Assembly: GCF_003465825.1 (NCBI RefSeq)
Contig: NZ_QSBV01000001.1
Coordinates: 1-64,000 of the forward strand
DNA: 64,000 nt
Direction: 5' to 3'
From: Collinsella sp. AF02-46-1
GTDB lineage: Bacteria; Actinomycetota; Coriobacteriia; Coriobacteriales; Coriobacteriaceae
Shown one piece after another: positions 17,829-26,232 of the stretch; within the stretch, counting starts at the first letter, position 1; each line of letters starts with the position of its first letter. The notes under the pieces were generated by a model, which searched no databases, had not been told where the DNA came from, and saw only the letters and a program-made list of their open reading frames with translations. The position numbers were made by a program, and so were the translations under genes.

Positions 17829-18887
17829 TTATTCCTGACTCAATCTAACTATTCCGCTTCCTCGGTTCTCTTGAATTGTCTTGAGAAGAGCCTCACCAAG
17901 CCATGTCATCTCTTCGATACCGTACCTTTGGTCGCAAGGTACGCTTACTTCCCTCTCGTATAAGACCTCACTATTCGAATCAAGCATCGGAATCCGATGA
18001 TCCCTCGGCCAGTGCGAAGGGCAGTAGATCCGTTTGAAGGCCAAATTTGACCTGACTGTGTTTTTGTCAACGTCATCGGGCAACAGTAGGGGGACGAACA
18101 GGGGAACAAACGTGTTCGGCAATTGATCGAATAATAGATAATCGCCGAGGAATTGACGCAAACAGTTGTAATTCTCCCTACGTCTAGCAGCCAAGTAACA
18201 TGAATTAAAGTGTCTAGCAGTTTGACTATCCTTTGGATCTCCCGCATAGACCCCGCAGGGCTCTAGCATTGAGTTTGCTTGAGAAAAAATCGCAAGATAC
18301 TTTTTTTCTCCATCCTGCTCCATATACTTCTGTTTTTCGATGAATGCACAACGGCGAAGCTTCTCAAACTCACCAAGCCTGCCCGTAGGAGCTTCAGCAA
18401 CAAAACCATCTCGGCTCCAAGCGTAACCGCCGGTCGCAATCCCCATCCACTTTCTTAGACTACCTACTACATAATCGCCGAGCCAAACATCTCGATTAAG
18501 AACAGAATGAGTGATGTCGTTGATCACGACACCCGAATAGTCGCCGGGGTACTCGGGCTCCTCAAAGCCAAAATAGGACATAACCAGCAGTACGTCACAT
18601 CCCATAGCAAGAGAGAAATCGCGCTTAAGATCACCTTCTCGCATAAAGCTAACGGGATAAAAGGTCAACTTAAAGCCACGCTGGAAGAAGGGCTCAATCA
18701 TGGACCCGCAACACCAGGAAGGAAGAGCTGCCGACGAAGCAGAAGGATTCTTTTTTAACAGATCATCGAGGACATGCGCAATGGCGGCGCGGCCCGAAAC
18801 TAGCCAATGTATGTCAGCCGGAAATAATCCATTGTCATCGTCTACGAGCGGAGTCTCCCAGAACTCGCTCCCGATTTCTTTAATCAC
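17829..18887 (-). CDS. PLP-dependent aminotransferase-fold protein
   Basis: A 352-residue protein whose N-terminus (IGSEFW) and layout recall fold-type I PLP enzymes found in polysaccharide loci. A Lys in SLRKWMGIATGGYAWS lies where the Schiff-base lysine is expected, and GVVINDITHSVLN holds an Asp in the PLP-ring position. The similarity to DegT/DnrJ or class V aminotransferases is weak, so the reaction is unknown; an amino-sugar or glycerol-type modification is possible. The start is GTG and overlaps the 3' end of the priming transferase by eight bases. Confidence 0.6.
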   Translation of the reverse strand: MIKEIGSEFWETPLVDDDNGLFPADIHWLVSGRAAIAHVLDDLLKKNPSASSAALPSWCCGSMIEPFFQRGFKLTFYPVSFMREGDLKRDFSLAMGCDVLLVMSYFGFEEPEYPGDYSGVVINDITHSVLNRDVWLGDYVVGSLRKWMGIATGGYAWSRDGFVAEAPTGRLGEFEKLRRCAFIEKQKYMEQDGEKKYLAIFSQANSMLEPCGVYAGDPKDSQTARHFNSCYLAARRRENYNCLRQFLGDYLLFDQLPNTFVPLFVPLLLPDDVDKNTVRSNLAFKRIYCPSHWPRDHRIPMLDSNSEVLYEREVSVPCDQRYGIEEMTWLGEALLKTIQENRGSGIVRLSQE

Positions 18888-19555
18888 GCGACTTGGTTCC
18901 CCCTACCGCATTACTCCTAATTTCATGAAGAGAGCCCGGATGATTTTCGCCTTGACCAATATCACTGCGCCTTAAAACGACGATTACGGTTTGGATAATA
19001 ATGAGCAAATCTGTTTTCAACGAAAGCTCGTCGACATACTCAAGGTCATACGAAAACTTTTCTTCCCATGAGATTGAGTTGCGACCCATCACTTGAGCCA
19101 AACCGGTCAGACCTGGTCTCACGTCATGTCTGTGATGTTCTTCAGGGGTGTAATAAGGAAGGTAAACTGTAGCAAGGGGTCGAGGCCCGACGAGGGACAA
19201 TATCGCCTTTAAGTATATTTATAAGCTCGGGGAGCTCATCAATACTCGTCGAACGCAAAGCCTTCCCAAACGGAGTAAGACGCTGAGAGTCAGGAAGGAG
19301 GTTGCCCTCTTCGTCGCGTCCGTCTGTCATGGTTCGAAACTTAAATAGCTTAAATAGTTCCTCTTCACCGGTCTCCGAATTCCTTCGGCCAGGCCTAATC
19401 TGTTTGAAGAGAATCGGCGAACCTAATTTCACCCTCACAAGCACGGCGGTTACAACAAGAATCGGACTAAGGACAACAAGAGCAACCACCGAAAGCAATA
19501 TATCAAGCGCTCTCTTGACGAATCGCTCATAAATCGAGGGTGAATGACCCGTCAC
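18880..19555 (-). pseudogene. priming sugar transferase, frameshifted
   Basis: Two frames together form an undecaprenyl-phosphate sugar-1-phosphate transferase (Bac_transf family, like PglC/WbaP catalytic domains). It would start polymer synthesis by loading the first sugar onto the lipid carrier. The first frame has the membrane helix (ALDILLSVVALVVLSPI) and KLFKFRTMTDGRD, ending DELPELINILKGD. The second begins at the invariant MSLVGPRPL and has RPGLTGLAQV. The conserved junction GD-MSLVGPRP is broken by one extra base (plus-strand position 19199 or 19200; ATTG instead of ATG on the coding strand). The GTG at 19555 has AGGA upstream. As sequenced, the protein stops soon after the junction and lacks the MSLVGPRP block. 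Confidence 0.88.
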
Positions 19556-19562
19556 ATTCGTC

Positions 19563-20816
19563 CTACTCAAAACAACGCCTAATCACTTCGATGATTACGT
19601 CCTGCTGCTCGGGAGTCATCTTGTTGTCGGAGGGCAGGCAGAGACCACGATGGAAGATGTCAGCGCCCACATCCAAAGGCAAGCCATCTGCGCCCGTTGC
19701 ACCGCCGGAAATATACGCGTTGGTCTTAGCCCGGCCATTGCCCTCGCGCGTTACGAAAGCATTCATACGATAAATAGGCTGCATATGCATGGGTTTCCAG
19801 ATGGGTCGGCCCTCGGCGTTAATGGCAGCAATAGCCTCAAGAATCTCGGTGGGGCAGCTCTTTCCAGGTTCGCTTACGTAAAGCGCCTCACTCTCGCCAC
19901 GAACCTGTTTGCACATCGCATCGGGCTCAATCAGCATGCAAGAAAGCCAGAAGTTCGGCTCGCAAACGTTGGGGTCATAGGGATTCATACTCACCGGAAG
20001 GCCCTTGAAGCCCTCCTTGTAACGAGTGTAAATAGCCTTCTTTTGGGCAATATGCTCCTCCAGATATGGAATCTGGCCACGCACAACACCGGCAATTACA
20101 TTGCTCATGCGATAGTTATAACCAAGCTCCTCATGCTGGTACCAAGGGGCAGCTTCACGAGACTGGGTCGACCATTTGCGCGTTTTATCGGCTGCCTCTT
20201 TGCTATCAGTTAAAAGCATGCCACCAGCGGAACCGGTAATGATCTTATTGCCGTTAAAGCTAATGGCGCTGATGTCACCAAACGTACCAGTCTGACGACC
20301 CTTATACGTGGCGCCAAGTGACTCAGCGGCATCCTCAACAAGGACAGCCCCGTGCGCATCACAAATTGAACGAAGCTCTTCGACTTTGCCAGGCGTTCCG
20401 TAAAGATGCGCCGCCACAACGACCTTTGAAGTCGGATGCAGTTCAAAGGCCTTCTCCAAGGCAATAGGATCCATGTTCCAGGTATCGCGCTCGGTATCGA
20501 TAAATACAGGGACGCCACCCTCGTAAACAACTGGGTTCACCGTCGCGTCGAACGTCATATCGCTGCAAAGGACCTCATCACCGGGTTTAATTCCAGCGAG
20601 CTTCATGGCAAGATGCAGCGCTGAAGTACCACAAGAAAGGGCAACGGCATAGCCGCAACCAATCTTCTCGGCCATTTGGCGCTCGACTTCGTTGATATTC
20701 TCCCCTACCGTCGAAATCCAGTTGGTCTCATATGCCTCGGTAATGTATTTGAGCTCATCGCCGTGCATAGTCGGCGAGCTAAGCCAAACTTTATTCTCGA
20801 AGGGTTTAATGTCCAT
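19563..20816 (-). CDS. DegT/DnrJ-family sugar aminotransferase (PglE-like)
   Basis: A 417-residue PLP-dependent aminotransferase. SCGTSALHLAMKLAGI binds the cofactor phosphate, VLVEDAAESLGATYKG carries the ring-stacking Asp, and the Schiff-base Lys lies in SFNGNKIITGSAGG. It is most similar in pattern to PglE, which makes UDP-4-amino-4,6-dideoxy-GlcNAc from the 4-keto sugar produced by PglF. The adjacent PglF-like gene, 15 bases upstream, supports that. An AAGGAG site precedes the ATG. Product identity is an inference, since the family covers several sugar nucleotides. Confidence 0.88.
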   Translation of the reverse strand: MDIKPFENKVWLSSPTMHGDELKYITEAYETNWISTVGENINEVERQMAEKIGCGYAVALSCGTSALHLAMKLAGIKPGDEVLCSDMTFDATVNPVVYEGGVPVFIDTERDTWNMDPIALEKAFELHPTSKVVVAAHLYGTPGKVEELRSICDAHGAVLVEDAAESLGATYKGRQTGTFGDISAISFNGNKIITGSAGGMLLTDSKEAADKTRKWSTQSREAAPWYQHEELGYNYRMSNVIAGVVRGQIPYLEEHIAQKKAIYTRYKEGFKGLPVSMNPYDPNVCEPNFWLSCMLIEPDAMCKQVRGESEALYVSEPGKSCPTEILEAIAAINAEGRPIWKPMHMQPIYRMNAFVTREGNGRAKTNAYISGGATGADGLPLDVGADIFHRGLCLPSDNKMTPEQQDVIIEVIRRCFE

Positions 20817-20831
20817 CTTGGCTCCTTATCC

Positions 20832-22709
20832 CTAATCGTTAAACTGCGGATGATACGTAGGTACAACCTCGGCGAGAACAGACTTAACCGCATCGTTATC
20901 CTTGTCGACGCAATCATGAAGTTTCTCAAGCTTGTCTTTGATCTCTTCCATCTTGTCAGCCTCGGCTGTGGAGATGCGAATCTCGGAATGCTCGGTAGGC
21001 AGGAGCTGCTCGTTATCCATAAGGAGCTCCTCGTACATCTTTTCGCCAGGACGCAGGCCGACTTCTTTGATCTGGATATCTTTGCCAGGCTTAAGACCGC
21101 TCAGCGTAATAAGGTTGATGGCAAGGTCGTAAATCTTGACCGGCTCACCCATGTCCAGTACAAAAATCTCGCCGCCATGCGCCAAAGCGCCGGCAGTAAT
21201 GACAAGCTTGCTGGCCTCCGGGATAGTCATGAAGTAACGCGTAATGTCCTTGTGCGTAATGGTGATAGGGCCACCCTCGCGAAGCTGACGCTTAAACAGC
21301 GGGATGACCGATCCATGACTACCCAGAACATTGCCAAAGCGAACAGCCGTAAAAATGGTCTTGCTGTTTGCCGCATAATACTGAACGATCATCTCGTCCA
21401 TACGCTTGGTGGCACCCATTACGTTCGTGGGATTAACGGCCTTATCGGTAGAAATCTGCACATAGTGGCTGCACTGGTACTTATCGGCAAGGCGTACAAC
21501 ATTGAGCGTGCCAAAGACGTTATTCTCGATTGCCTCGCGGGCGTTGTGTTCCATAAGAGGAACGTGCTTGTGGGCTGCAGCGTGGAAAACAACTTGAGGA
21601 TGGTACTTCTCAAAGACCCTGGTAATCGCTGGGAGATGCGTAATGGAGCCAATATAGACTTGAATATCGGTGCCTTGATCATGAGCGGTCTTGATGATGT
21701 CGTGATACAGCTCGTAGGTAGTGTTCTCGTAAATGTCGAACAACACGATTTGCGCCGGCTTTGCCGGAAGCAGCTGACGTACAAGCTCTGAGCCAATAGA
21801 TCCGCCGCCGCCCGTGACCAAAATGCGCTTTCCGGTAACGTAGCCCATCTGGTTAAGGTCAAGCGACTTCTCCTCGCGAGAAAGCAAGTCGCTGATCTCG
21901 ACCTCACGAAGGGCAACCCTGCCTACACCATCCTGCGGAATATCGCGGACATTGGGGAGCGTGAGGACCCTAAGACCCGTCTTCATGCACAGGTCATAGA
22001 TACGCTGACGCTCTTCATGCGTGGCACTCGGAATTGCCACGACAATCTGTTCAGCCTCACAATCGTGCGCAATAGTAGGGATATCGGCGCAAGTACCGCA
22101 GACCTTAACGTCATGAATACGCTGATTTTGCTTATTGGGATCATCGTCAACAACGGCAACCGGATCACCGATCATATCGGGATCTCCGTTGAGCATACGT
22201 TTGATGGAAAGAGAGCCGGTCTCCCCTGCTCCTACGATGAGCGTACGCGGGAGATGCGCATCGGAATTGCTTTTAAAGCGCCAGAGCTGGCTACCATAAA
22301 TGGCGCGAATAGCAAAGCGGCCGCCACCGCAAATAATGAGGACGATAGCCCATGACATAACGTCCTCACGAAGGGTCATACCCTTGCCAAATAACACGCT
22401 AAAGATAATGTCGCCAATAACTGAGCCCACCGTCACGGCGGCAACAATACGTCCAGCCTCAGAAATGCTCGCATAGCGCCACAAACTGCTATACATATGG
22501 AAGAACCAAAAGACGACAACGTTAACAAGCGCAAGCACAAGAATAGCCGGACATGTGCCGGCTGCTCCGCTGAGTGTCGCCCAATGCTGCGTTCCCCACG
22601 ATGCAACAAACACGGCAATAAAAGTTGCAGCAATGTCATACGCCATCAACGCATACGGTTCAAAGGCGCTCAGCTTCCCTTTTGCTTTGCGCTTAGATTC
22701 GGTGTTCAA
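20832..22709 (-). CDS. pglF: UDP-GlcNAc 4,6-dehydratase, PglF/WbpM-like
   Basis: A 625-residue membrane-bound nucleotide-sugar dehydratase. About four N-terminal helices are followed by a CoA-binding-like Rossmann domain (TLIVGAGETGSLS) and a second, catalytic Rossmann domain with TGGGGSIGSE. The active-site block STDKAVNPTNVMGATKR has Met in place of the usual Tyr, as in WbpM and PglF. It converts UDP-GlcNAc to the 4-keto-6-deoxy sugar used by the next enzyme. The start is TTG with a weak GAAGAG site. It is the first biosynthetic gene after loaP. Confidence 0.92.
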   Translation of the reverse strand: MNTESKRKAKGKLSAFEPYALMAYDIAATFIAVFVASWGTQHWATLSGAAGTCPAILVLALVNVVVFWFFHMYSSLWRYASISEAGRIVAAVTVGSVIGDIIFSVLFGKGMTLREDVMSWAIVLIICGGGRFAIRAIYGSQLWRFKSNSDAHLPRTLIVGAGETGSLSIKRMLNGDPDMIGDPVAVVDDDPNKQNQRIHDVKVCGTCADIPTIAHDCEAEQIVVAIPSATHEERQRIYDLCMKTGLRVLTLPNVRDIPQDGVGRVALREVEISDLLSREEKSLDLNQMGYVTGKRILVTGGGGSIGSELVRQLLPAKPAQIVLFDIYENTTYELYHDIIKTAHDQGTDIQVYIGSITHLPAITRVFEKYHPQVVFHAAAHKHVPLMEHNAREAIENNVFGTLNVVRLADKYQCSHYVQISTDKAVNPTNVMGATKRMDEMIVQYYAANSKTIFTAVRFGNVLGSHGSVIPLFKRQLREGGPITITHKDITRYFMTIPEASKLVITAGALAHGGEIFVLDMGEPVKIYDLAINLITLSGLKPGKDIQIKEVGLRPGEKMYEELLMDNEQLLPTEHSEIRISTAEADKMEEIKDKLEKLHDCVDKDNDAVKSVLAEVVPTYHPQFND

Positions 22710-22790
22710 GATTCGCTCTTCTCTTCCCTATTGATCCCGTTATCCCCGCCCCCGAGGATCCTCCCTGTTCTGTACGGCAGTCGCCTTCAG

Positions 22791-23336
22791 CTAGGCGATC
22801 GCCTTTTTAAGGTTTCGCTTTACGCGCTGCTCGGCTGAAAGCACGGCAAGGCCAACGCGCGTAGTCACGCGTCGGCCGCACAGGTCGAGCTCCAAATAAG
22901 CAGTGCTCTTGCGTCTGTTAATGGTTTTGATAAGGCCTTCGTGGCCCAGCAGCGGACCTGCCGTCACTACAACCTGGTCACCGTCTTTTAGGGCCTCGCT
23001 CATGGGCACTACGCGGTCTCCCCTATGCGTAAAGCTGCCAATAAGCTGGACCTCTTCTTTTGCCAGCGGCACAAACTGACCGTCCTGGGAAAGCACCCGG
23101 GCAAAGTCGTCCATGCGCAGCAGATACTGTTGCACGGTGCGGGGATCTGCCGTGTCGCAGATAAGATAACCGGGAAAGAGCGGCTTGGTCGTATTGACCC
23201 ATTCGCCGTGCACTTTAATCTCGGTTTGAAATTGGGGATAAAAGAGCTCCTGCATGGCGCTCGCCGGCACCATGTGCTCGATGCGCTCGCGCATTACGTC
23301 TTCGCGACCGTTAATGACCTGGATTACATACCACAC
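22791..23336 (-). CDS. loaP: NusG-family antiterminator, LoaP-like
   Basis: A 181-residue specialised NusG paralogue. The NGN domain covers about residues 1-100 (WYVIQVINGREDVMRERIEH, PLFPGYLICD), and the KOW domain about 118-160 (DGDQVVVTAGPLLGHEGLIK). LoaP-type proteins bind RNA polymerase and an RNA structure in the leader of their operon and suppress termination in long polysaccharide or antibiotic operons. Position as first gene of a 16-kb polysaccharide operon fits. I choose the GTG at 23336 because AAGGGGG lies eight bases upstream; earlier GTG codons overlap that site. Confidence 0.88.
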   Translation of the reverse strand: MWYVIQVINGREDVMRERIEHMVPASAMQELFYPQFQTEIKVHGEWVNTTKPLFPGYLICDTADPRTVQQYLLRMDDFARVLSQDGQFVPLAKEEVQLIGSFTHRGDRVVPMSEALKDGDQVVVTAGPLLGHEGLIKTINRRKSTAYLELDLCGRRVTTRVGLAVLSAEQRVKRNLKKAIA

Positions 23337-23498
23337 AAGCACCACCCCCTTGCTGTCTTACGTGTGGCTCGCGGGGTTTGGGTATGGCTTCGCCAGGGCG
23401 CTTGTGCGCGAAGGCGCTCCATATTCAAACCCTGAGCCCAGTTAGACAAGCACGTGGCTCTGCCCCACCGTGAACGGTATGTATGAGTGCAGTTACTA

Positions 23499-23585
23499 GA
23501 GTCGCGGCCGTGTATCGCAAAAAGACCGCGACTCCAGCTGGCTGCGTGCGAACCAGTCAAGCGGGAACAAAACTGGACCGCACGC
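23499..23585 (-). ncRNA. tandem leader hairpins, candidate LoaP RNA site
   Basis: Two strong hairpins stand side by side in the untranslated leader of the loaP operon. The first in transcription order has arms 23579-23585 and 23544-23550 (GCGTGCG/CGCACGC), extended by CCAGT/ACTGG after a two-base mismatch. The second has nine-base perfect arms at 23526-23534 and 23499-23507 (GAGTCGCGG/CCGCGACTC) with an 18-base loop. Nine bases separate them. Neither has a U-tract, so they are not terminators. The rest of the 768-base gap between loaP and the tRNA shows no gene that I can support. Confidence 0.45.
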
Positions 23586-23621
23586 AAACAGCTGAAAACT
23601 ACTACGCTTCGACACGCAAGC

Positions 23622-23649
23622 TATTAAATGCATCTTTGAATTACATCAA
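23622..23649 (-). promoter_or_regulatory. possible promoter of the loaP operon
   Basis: On the minus strand TTGATG (23644-23649) and TTTAAT/TTAATA (ending 23622-23623) lie 15-16 bases apart. Transcription would start about 30 bases before the first leader hairpin. The match is imperfect and the spacing short, so this is only a candidate. Confidence 0.3.
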
Positions 23650-24063
23650 TACAAATAAGAACGTGCATGACTTCTTTATTGGAGCTCGTGGTGTTTCTGG
23701 CACCGCCGTTACGGCCGGATGCTGATCGACCCTGCGCTTTGTGGCTTGCTGGAGCCGTGAGCACAGTTGAACTCATGTAACGTTAGGTATCCTAGCACAA
23801 GCTGGTAGCGAAACTGATTTGGCTTGTGGTGGACAACATATCGTTCATTTAGTGTTCAAGGGGGTTGTTTTGGGATGTTGTTCACATTGGTGCAGGATAT
23901 TGGGGTGCTAGCGAAGGTTATGGATGCTCCTGAAGCCCGAATTGACCAGCGAGGCGTACTGGTAATTGCGTTTGTCCAACAAACTATGTACAGACATGGG
24001 AAATAAATTGTGCAACTTTTTGTTGGCGTAGGTGGGGTTTGCAGCGCGTGGTGTTTTGGCATG

Positions 24064-24094
24064 AAAAAAGGCCTTCGGAATTCCGAAGGCCTTT
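24064..24094 (-). terminator. terminator of tRNA-Ala
   Basis: A perfect 28-base palindrome (24067-24094; stem built on AAAGGCCTTCGG) runs into a U-tract on the minus strand, ten bases past the tRNA 3' end. It is a classical intrinsic terminator. Confidence 0.88.
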
Positions 24095-24104
24095 GCATTC
24101 ACGA

Positions 24105-24180
24105 TGGTGGAGACGAGGGGGATCGAACCCCTGACCTCTTGACTGCCAGTCAAGCGCTCTCCCAGCTGAGCTACGCCCCC
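24105..24180 (-). tRNA. tRNA-Ala (GGC)
   Basis: The minus strand folds into a complete cloverleaf: acceptor GGGGGCG paired with CGTCTCC through two G-U pairs, D arm GCTC/GAGC, anticodon stem CTTGA/TCAAG with loop CTGGCAG giving anticodon GGC, and T arm AGGGG-TTCGATC-CCCCT. The discriminator is A and CCA is encoded (24105-24107). A promoter lies directly upstream and a terminator directly downstream, so it is a single-gene unit. Confidence 0.95.
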
Positions 24181-24193
24181 GTGACGAGGAGAT

Positions 24194-24222
24194 ACTATAG
24201 GGGAATGTTTTGCTTGATGCAA
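24194..24222 (-). promoter_or_regulatory. promoter of tRNA-Ala
   Basis: TTGCAT (24217-24222) and TATAGT (24194-24199) on the minus strand are separated by exactly 17 bases and stand 13 bases before the mature tRNA 5' end. This is a good sigma-A-type match. Confidence 0.75.
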
Positions 24223-24444
24223 GGGGGAATTTTGATTGATTGTCTTATCTTACGGGTTTTCCTGGAATGGGACTGAATTAGCTATTTTTGGCGGGTAAGA
24301 AAATAACTTGTTGGGTTTATTAGTTTTCTGGTTGAAGAATGTCTCCTACCATTTTGTTGAGTCAATGGTTGGATTTAAAGCGGAGCAACTCATTGCAGTT
24401 GTAGAATCTCTGGTTGAAATCGTCTTTGCCTGGGAGGACCGACC

Positions 24445-24717
24445 ATGGCCGAGAAGTTCGCGTTCGACTACGTGAACGAGATTTTGGGTATCGTCAACTA
24501 CGTGCGCGAAGTGCTACGCCCCGCCTACACTACTGGGACTGCTGAGCCGCATCTCGATCGCAACATCGCGAGCAGCAGCCTAACGATTGACCCACGCATC
24601 GACGTCCCGGGACAGCTCTTCGTGACCGAGCGCGACCGCGACGACGAGATGGTGGATGAGTTCATCGAACCGAGGACAGGTCCGAGAATCGACACAGAAA
24701 CGGGCGAGGTGTTATGA
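24445..24717 (+). CDS. hypothetical protein, first gene of two-gene island
   Basis: A 90-residue acidic protein with GGGAGG ahead of its ATG. It has no signal peptide or membrane segment. The N-terminal third is helical (FAFDYVNEILGIVNYVREVL) and the rest is rich in Asp, Glu, Arg and Thr, probably extended. Its stop overlaps the next start as ATGA, so the two products are made together and may interact. I do not recognise the family. The 264 bases before it hold the tRNA promoter and otherwise nothing I can name. Confidence 0.65.
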   Translation: MAEKFAFDYVNEILGIVNYVREVLRPAYTTGTAEPHLDRNIASSSLTIDPRIDVPGQLFVTERDRDDEMVDEFIEPRTGPRIDTETGEVL

Positions 24718-25403
24718 GCATGACAGCAATTGCCGATTGGGAGCCCATGCCCTCTACGTGTTTAAAATGCAGCGACAACGAATACGGGTTCCCCGCCGTC
24801 GTCTGCCGTACGCCCAGCAGGCTTGTGGAAGAGTGCGAAAACGCCTTCGACGCAGGGCTGCTGCTCGCCGCTTTGACTCTCGTAGTGACCATCCCAGACG
24901 TATGCGCAAACATCGACGGGACGGATTACCGGAAATGGTGCGAGGAGTACCTGGGGCTCCCGAACGATGGGAGAAAAATGACCAATGCGCGCAAGGGCGA
25001 GAAGCGCCCAGATGAGATAAAAGAGGAGTTTGAGACGATAGAGAAGCGAGGCATCTTTACGGCATCGGATCTCTATCAGCTTCGCTGCGCGGTGATCCAT
25101 GCGGGGTCGTCGGTCATCGAGGGAAGGGGCGAAGACTATAGCCCCTACAAAGCCATCGGGGTTTGCGTACAGGGCGATGCGCGCGGGATAATCGCGAGTT
25201 ATGGGCATAAAGGAATCGGACATGGAAGCCAACAGGACTGCGAGTTCGATTGCGTCATCAAGCTTGAAGGGCTCATCTCTCTCATAGCAAAGGGTGTGTG
25301 CAAATTCGTCGAGGAAGACCCCGAGCGCGATCGAGAATACTCGACGGGGCAAGGACTTTCCCGCCAAGGCGTGGTGGACTTCAGGCCTTTAATCAAAAAG
25401 TAA
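24714..25403 (+). CDS. hypothetical protein, second gene of two-gene island
   Basis: A 229-residue protein of unknown function, coupled to the preceding small gene. Notable blocks are LLLAALTLVVTIPDVCANIDGTDYRKWCEEYL and an LRCAVIHAGSS segment, which recall soluble helical proteins common in accessory regions, plus several Cys (CLKCSD, VVC, VCANI). No catalytic motif is clear. The pair sits between a tRNA gene and thiN with AT-rich flanks and short direct repeats (ggttggattt at 24367-24376 and 25419-25428), which suggests an inserted cargo module. A helper-and-effector pair is possible but unproven. Confidence 0.65.
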   Translation: MSMTAIADWEPMPSTCLKCSDNEYGFPAVVCRTPSRLVEECENAFDAGLLLAALTLVVTIPDVCANIDGTDYRKWCEEYLGLPNDGRKMTNARKGEKRPDEIKEEFETIEKRGIFTASDLYQLRCAVIHAGSSVIEGRGEDYSPYKAIGVCVQGDARGIIASYGHKGIGHGSQQDCEFDCVIKLEGLISLIAKGVCKFVEEDPERDREYSTGQGLSRQGVVDFRPLIKK

Positions 25404-25404
25404 A

Positions 25405-25517
25405 GTTGTTAAGCACGTGGTTGGATTTGCATATGAGCGGGTTGTTAGATAAGTGGTTGGATTAAACAGAATCCCGTTTACGGAAACAAACCGATCGTTT
25501 AACAACTTCCAACCACT
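25405..25517. repeat. iterated GTTGTTA..GTGGTTGGATT motif
   Basis: Two direct copies, gttgtta-N5-gtggttggatt, start 36 bases apart (25405 and 25441). A partial inverted copy follows (tccaaccact at 25508-25517), forming a 10-bp inverted repeat with 25452-25461. The repeats fill most of the gap between the two-gene island and thiN. They could be protein-binding sites or insertion scars. Confidence 0.55.
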
Positions 25518-25581
25518 GATTGTATATACCCTTTTTGGCTTTGCCAAAATTATCCAATTCAGCCCCGTCCCGATAAAACCC

Positions 25582-26223
25582 TCACGCCAGCAAATAACCG
25601 ATCGCAACACCTTGGTGGACTTGGATCTTGGCCGTACCCCTGACGACGTTGCTGATGCCCGTGTCGGTTAGTAGACCTAACGAAGCGTGATCTAGCTCCC
25701 ACTCTAGGCCGCGTTCGCTTACCACCGTCCCAGGGGCTATAGCAATGATAGAGAACGTCTTGTCCACGACGCCCTCGATGGTCCACGATTCGCCTTCATG
25801 CAGAATGCGGGCCGTGATCTCGTCCTCGGCAATCCAGACGGGGGCGTCTTTGTAGTTGGCTAGTAAGCCTAGGACGCTTAGGGCCATATCAGGGCGGCCG
25901 CCCGTGGCGCAGGTCGCAACCACTTCGGCACCTGGCCAGCGGCGTCGGACGGAATCGAGCGCCAGCGCCAGGTCGGTATAGTCTTTGTAGGGGTCGTGAC
26001 GCTCAACTTCAAAGTCGGTGGCGGCATCGACCAACGCACGACCCGCGTCACTTACCGTGTCGGCATCCCCCACATACACGTCGCAGCTTAGTCCCGCACC
26101 CAGAAGGGCATCCAGGCCGCGGTCCACGGCAACAACGTAATCGCACTCCCCTGCTAGCCTACGCAACAGATCCGCGCTCGCCACCACGGGCGAGCCGCAG
26201 ACCACTAATACCTTGCAAGCCAC
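25582..26223 (-). CDS. thiN: thiamine diphosphokinase
   Basis: A 213-residue enzyme that pyrophosphorylates thiamine to thiamine diphosphate using ATP. Family motifs are present in order: VVAVDRGLDALL, YVGDADTVSD, the phosphate and metal region PYKDYTDLALALDSV, and CATGGRPDMALS, with the C-terminal beta-sandwich domain that binds thiamine. Length is typical. It is the second gene of a two-gene unit after a HAD hydrolase, nine bases away. No TPP riboswitch is seen upstream. Confidence 0.92.
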   Translation of the reverse strand: MACKVLVVCGSPVVASADLLRRLAGECDYVVAVDRGLDALLGAGLSCDVYVGDADTVSDAGRALVDAATDFEVERHDPYKDYTDLALALDSVRRRWPGAEVVATCATGGRPDMALSVLGLLANYKDAPVWIAEDEITARILHEGESWTIEGVVDKTFSIIAIAPGTVVSERGLEWELDHASLGLLTDTGISNVVRGTAKIQVHQGVAIGYLLA

Positions 26224-26232
26224 AGCCCTCGC

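Noticed and set aside
20676..21791. Plus-strand open frame over pglE and pglF
   Set aside because: Antisense to two clear minus-strand genes and without motifs.
23483..23725. Small plus-strand ORF in the loaP leader region
   Set aside because: It covers the two leader hairpins in antisense, has no ribosome site and no recognisable sequence.
23797..23815. ops-like GGTAGCG sequence near loaP
   Set aside because: It lies on the plus strand, opposite to the polysaccharide operon, so it cannot be an RfaH/LoaP-type pause site for it.
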